This document shows, piece by piece, positions 5,353 through 6,868 of a stretch of DNA of 6,868 nucleotides. The first letter of the stretch is position 1. Every line of letters starts with the position of its first letter. Source of the DNA: an uncultured Lachnospiraceae bacterium (GTDB lineage: Bacteria; Bacillota; Clostridia; Lachnospirales; Lachnospiraceae); the NCBI GenBank assembly GCA_910586025.1, contig CAJUIO010000146.1:1-6868 (forward strand), given 5' to 3'. Both the position numbers and the translations under genes were made by a program. Below the pieces are notes generated by a model. It was not told the origin of the DNA and did no database searches. It was given only the letters and a program-made list of their open reading frames with translations.

Positions 5353-6868
5353 TTGGAAAAATTTTTCAATATAACGGGAAGCTGTGATCCCGACCTTCAT
5401 TATATGGTTGATCTATCTGAACGTCTCCAAAAAGTTAGGAGCATGGTAGACCAGGGACAATATTTTTGTATTAACAGGGCCAGACAGTATGGAAAGACCA
5501 CATTATTGACCGTTCTTTCCGACTATTTGGAAAAAGACTATCATGTTGTGAGCATGGATTTTCAGACCATGAGTTCTCTTGCCTTTGAAAGTGAGCAGTC
5601 ATTTGTATCTGCCTTTTCAGCGGAATTATTAGATTCGGTTGATAAATTTCCGGATGACATTGAAGAAAAACTCCTGGCCTTTTCAGAAAAAACGCCTCGG
5701 TTCAATTCCTTGCAGGCACTTTTTAAAGTAGTAAAATCCTGGTGCTGCAAAGCCGCAAAAGGGATTGTACTGATTATAGATGAAGCGGATACCGCCACAA
5801 ATAACCAAGTATTTATTGATTTTCTTTCGCAGCTTCGGGCTTACTATCTGAAAAGGAAGAAAACATCTACATTTCATTCCGTGATTCTGGCAGGGGTATA
5901 TGATGTAAGAAACATAAAGGTCAAAATACGTCCCGAAGATGATCATAAGGTTAATAGTCCGTGGAATATTGCTGCAAAATTTGATATAGATATGAGCTTT
6001 TCAGCCGGCGAAATTATGAAAATGCTTGAGAATTATGAAGAAGATCACCATACCGGGATGGACATAATTGAAATATCTGAATTGCTTTACAGCTATACTT
6101 CCGGATATCCTTATCTCGTTTCGGGCTTATGCAAACTCATGGACGAGGAAATTCCAAAAGAAAATCCTCTTTTCTCCGATAAGAGCAGTGCATGGACCAG
6201 AGATGGTTTTCTGAAAGCGGTAAAAAAAATGCTCTACGAGCAAAGTCCTCTTTTCGATTCTCTGACCGGGAAGCTTTATGAGTATCCGGAACTTCGAAAT
6301 ATTGTTTACCGCCTGCTCTTTCAGGGACAGAATATAGCATATAATCCTGATGATCCCATCATTCAGATGGCAAAAATGTTTGGCTTTGTAAAAGAGGAAA
6401 ATTCCTCTGTGGTCATAGCGAACAGGATTTTTGAAACAAGACTGTATAATATGTTTTTGACATTATCCAAAGAGCAGGAAAAAGATATTTACGCAGAATC
6501 CTCCAGACAAAAAAACCAGTTCATTAAAAACGGACATTTGGATATGAAACTCATTCTGGAAAAATTTGTAATATACTTTGATGAGATTTATGGAGACCAG
6601 GAGCAAAAGTTCCTTGAGGAGGACGGACGGCGATATTTCATGCTTTACCTGCGTCCCATTATCAATGGTTTGGGAAATTATTATATCGAATCCCGAACCA
6701 GAAACAATGAGCGGACAGACATGATTATCGATTATCAGGGAGAGCAATTTATTATCGAGATGAAGCTTTGGAGAGGTGATTCCTATAACACAAGGGGAGA
6801 AAAACAGCTTTCCGATTATCTGGACTATTATCATTTGGAAAAGGGATATATGCTCAGCTTTAATTTTA
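5353..6868 (+). CDS. AAA-like ATPase with C-terminal PD-(D/E)XK nuclease domain (3' partial)
   Basis: The frame runs 505 codons from TTG to the window edge without a stop. The N-terminus (FFNITGSCDPDLHYMVDLSERL) fits AAA_35/AAA-ATPase-like proteins common in gut anaerobes. The degenerate Walker A is RARQYGKTT at 42-50 (Lys48) and Walker B is IVLIIDEAD at 138-146 (Asp143, Glu144). The family block HSVILAGVYDVRNIK spans 175-189, and GYPYLVSGLC at 251-260 resembles the lid region. The C-terminal domain carries RTDMIID (Asp456 and Asp460), IIEMK (Glu469, Lys471) and Gln485 in EKQLSDYL, the layout of a PDDEXK_9-type nuclease. Relatives usually end soon after the GYMLSFNF-like strand, so only the last residues seem lost. 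The biological role of the family is not established; nuclease activity is predicted from motifs only. It is transcribed away from nth, is visibly more AT-rich than nth or the methyltransferase, and may be an acquired accessory gene. Confidence 0.85.
   Translation, partial: MEKFFNITGSCDPDLHYMVDLSERLQKVRSMVDQGQYFCINRARQYGKTTLLTVLSDYLEKDYHVVSMDFQTMSSLAFESEQSFVSAFSAELLDSVDKFPDDIEEKLLAFSEKTPRFNSLQALFKVVKSWCCKAAKGIVLIIDEADTATNNQVFIDFLSQLRAYYLKRKKTSTFHSVILAGVYDVRNIKVKIRPEDDHKVNSPWNIAAKFDIDMSFSAGEIMKMLENYEEDHHTGMDIIEISELLYSYTSGYPYLVSGLCKLMDEEIPKENPLFSDKSSAWTRDGFLKAVKKMLYEQSPLFDSLTGKLYEYPELRNIVYRLLFQGQNIAYNPDDPIIQMAKMFGFVKEENSSVVIANRIFETRLYNMFLTLSKEQEKDIYAESSRQKNQFIKNGHLDMKLILEKFVIYFDEIYGDQEQKFLEEDGRRYFMLYLRPIINGLGNYYIESRTRNNERTDMIIDYQGEQFIIEMKLWRGDSYNTRGEKQLSDYLDYYHLEKGYMLSFNF

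Noticed and set aside
5404..5406. ATG as an alternative start for the ATPase-nuclease
   Set aside because: It would remove the FFNITGSC...LHY segment, which fits the conserved N-terminus of the family, and no ribosome binding site precedes it.
6463..6834. A 123-codon minus-strand frame opposite the ATPase-nuclease
   Set aside because: The plus strand here encodes the nuclease motifs in a long continuous frame, and the antisense frame lacks a ribosome binding site.
1..6868. A new multi-gene defence or mobile system
   Set aside because: The ATPase-nuclease stands alone, its neighbours are housekeeping or sugar genes, and no repeats, integrase or partner gene link them into one unit within the window.

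Overview
The window looks like a chromosomal stretch from a gut-type Gram-positive Clostridia, most likely Lachnospiraceae. This is inferred from strong AGGAG-type ribosome binding sites, intermediate GC, a Firmicutes-style endonuclease III, and a LplC/YtcP-type sugar permease beside a GH51 arabinofuranosidase. No species marker is present.

Layout from left to right. (1) 1-705, plus strand: the 3' part of a fusion between an XRE-type DNA-binding domain and a TehB-like SAM methyltransferase; its start lies outside the window. (2) 722-1660, minus strand and convergent with it: an auxin-efflux-carrier (AEC) family permease. (3) 1689-1722: a perfect 14-bp stem-loop separating the AEC gene from the sugar genes. 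(4) 1738-4236, minus strand: a GH51 alpha-L-arabinofuranosidase preceded, in transcription order, by a carbohydrate ABC permease of the MalG/LplC type. (5) 4175-4306, minus strand: a short frame that looks like the first residues of a YesM-type sensor histidine kinase and runs out of frame into the permease. (6) 4364-5011, minus strand: nth, endonuclease III. (7) 5012-5352: a divergent intergenic region with a good minus-strand promoter for nth, two palindromes in its leader, and a weaker plus-strand promoter. (8) 5353-6868, plus strand: a large ATPase with an AAA-like N-terminal domain and a PD-(D/E)XK nuclease C-terminal domain, starting at TTG and cut by the window end.

The sugar genes look like the leftover 3' end of a larger arabinoside-uptake operon. 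Such operons normally carry a two-component system, a solute-binding protein and two permeases before the hydrolase. Here only the tail of that order remains, and the permease lacks a normal N-terminus. The simplest reading is a deletion that joined the 5' end of a kinase gene to the middle of the permease's first membrane segment. A frameshift in an intact permease, or an assembly join, are the alternatives.

The points most worth a second look are this kinase/permease junction, the divergent active-site surroundings of the GH51 enzyme, the structured leader of nth, and the ATPase-nuclease. I see no CRISPR array, tRNA, rRNA, insertion sequence or phage gene. I do not claim a new multi-gene system.
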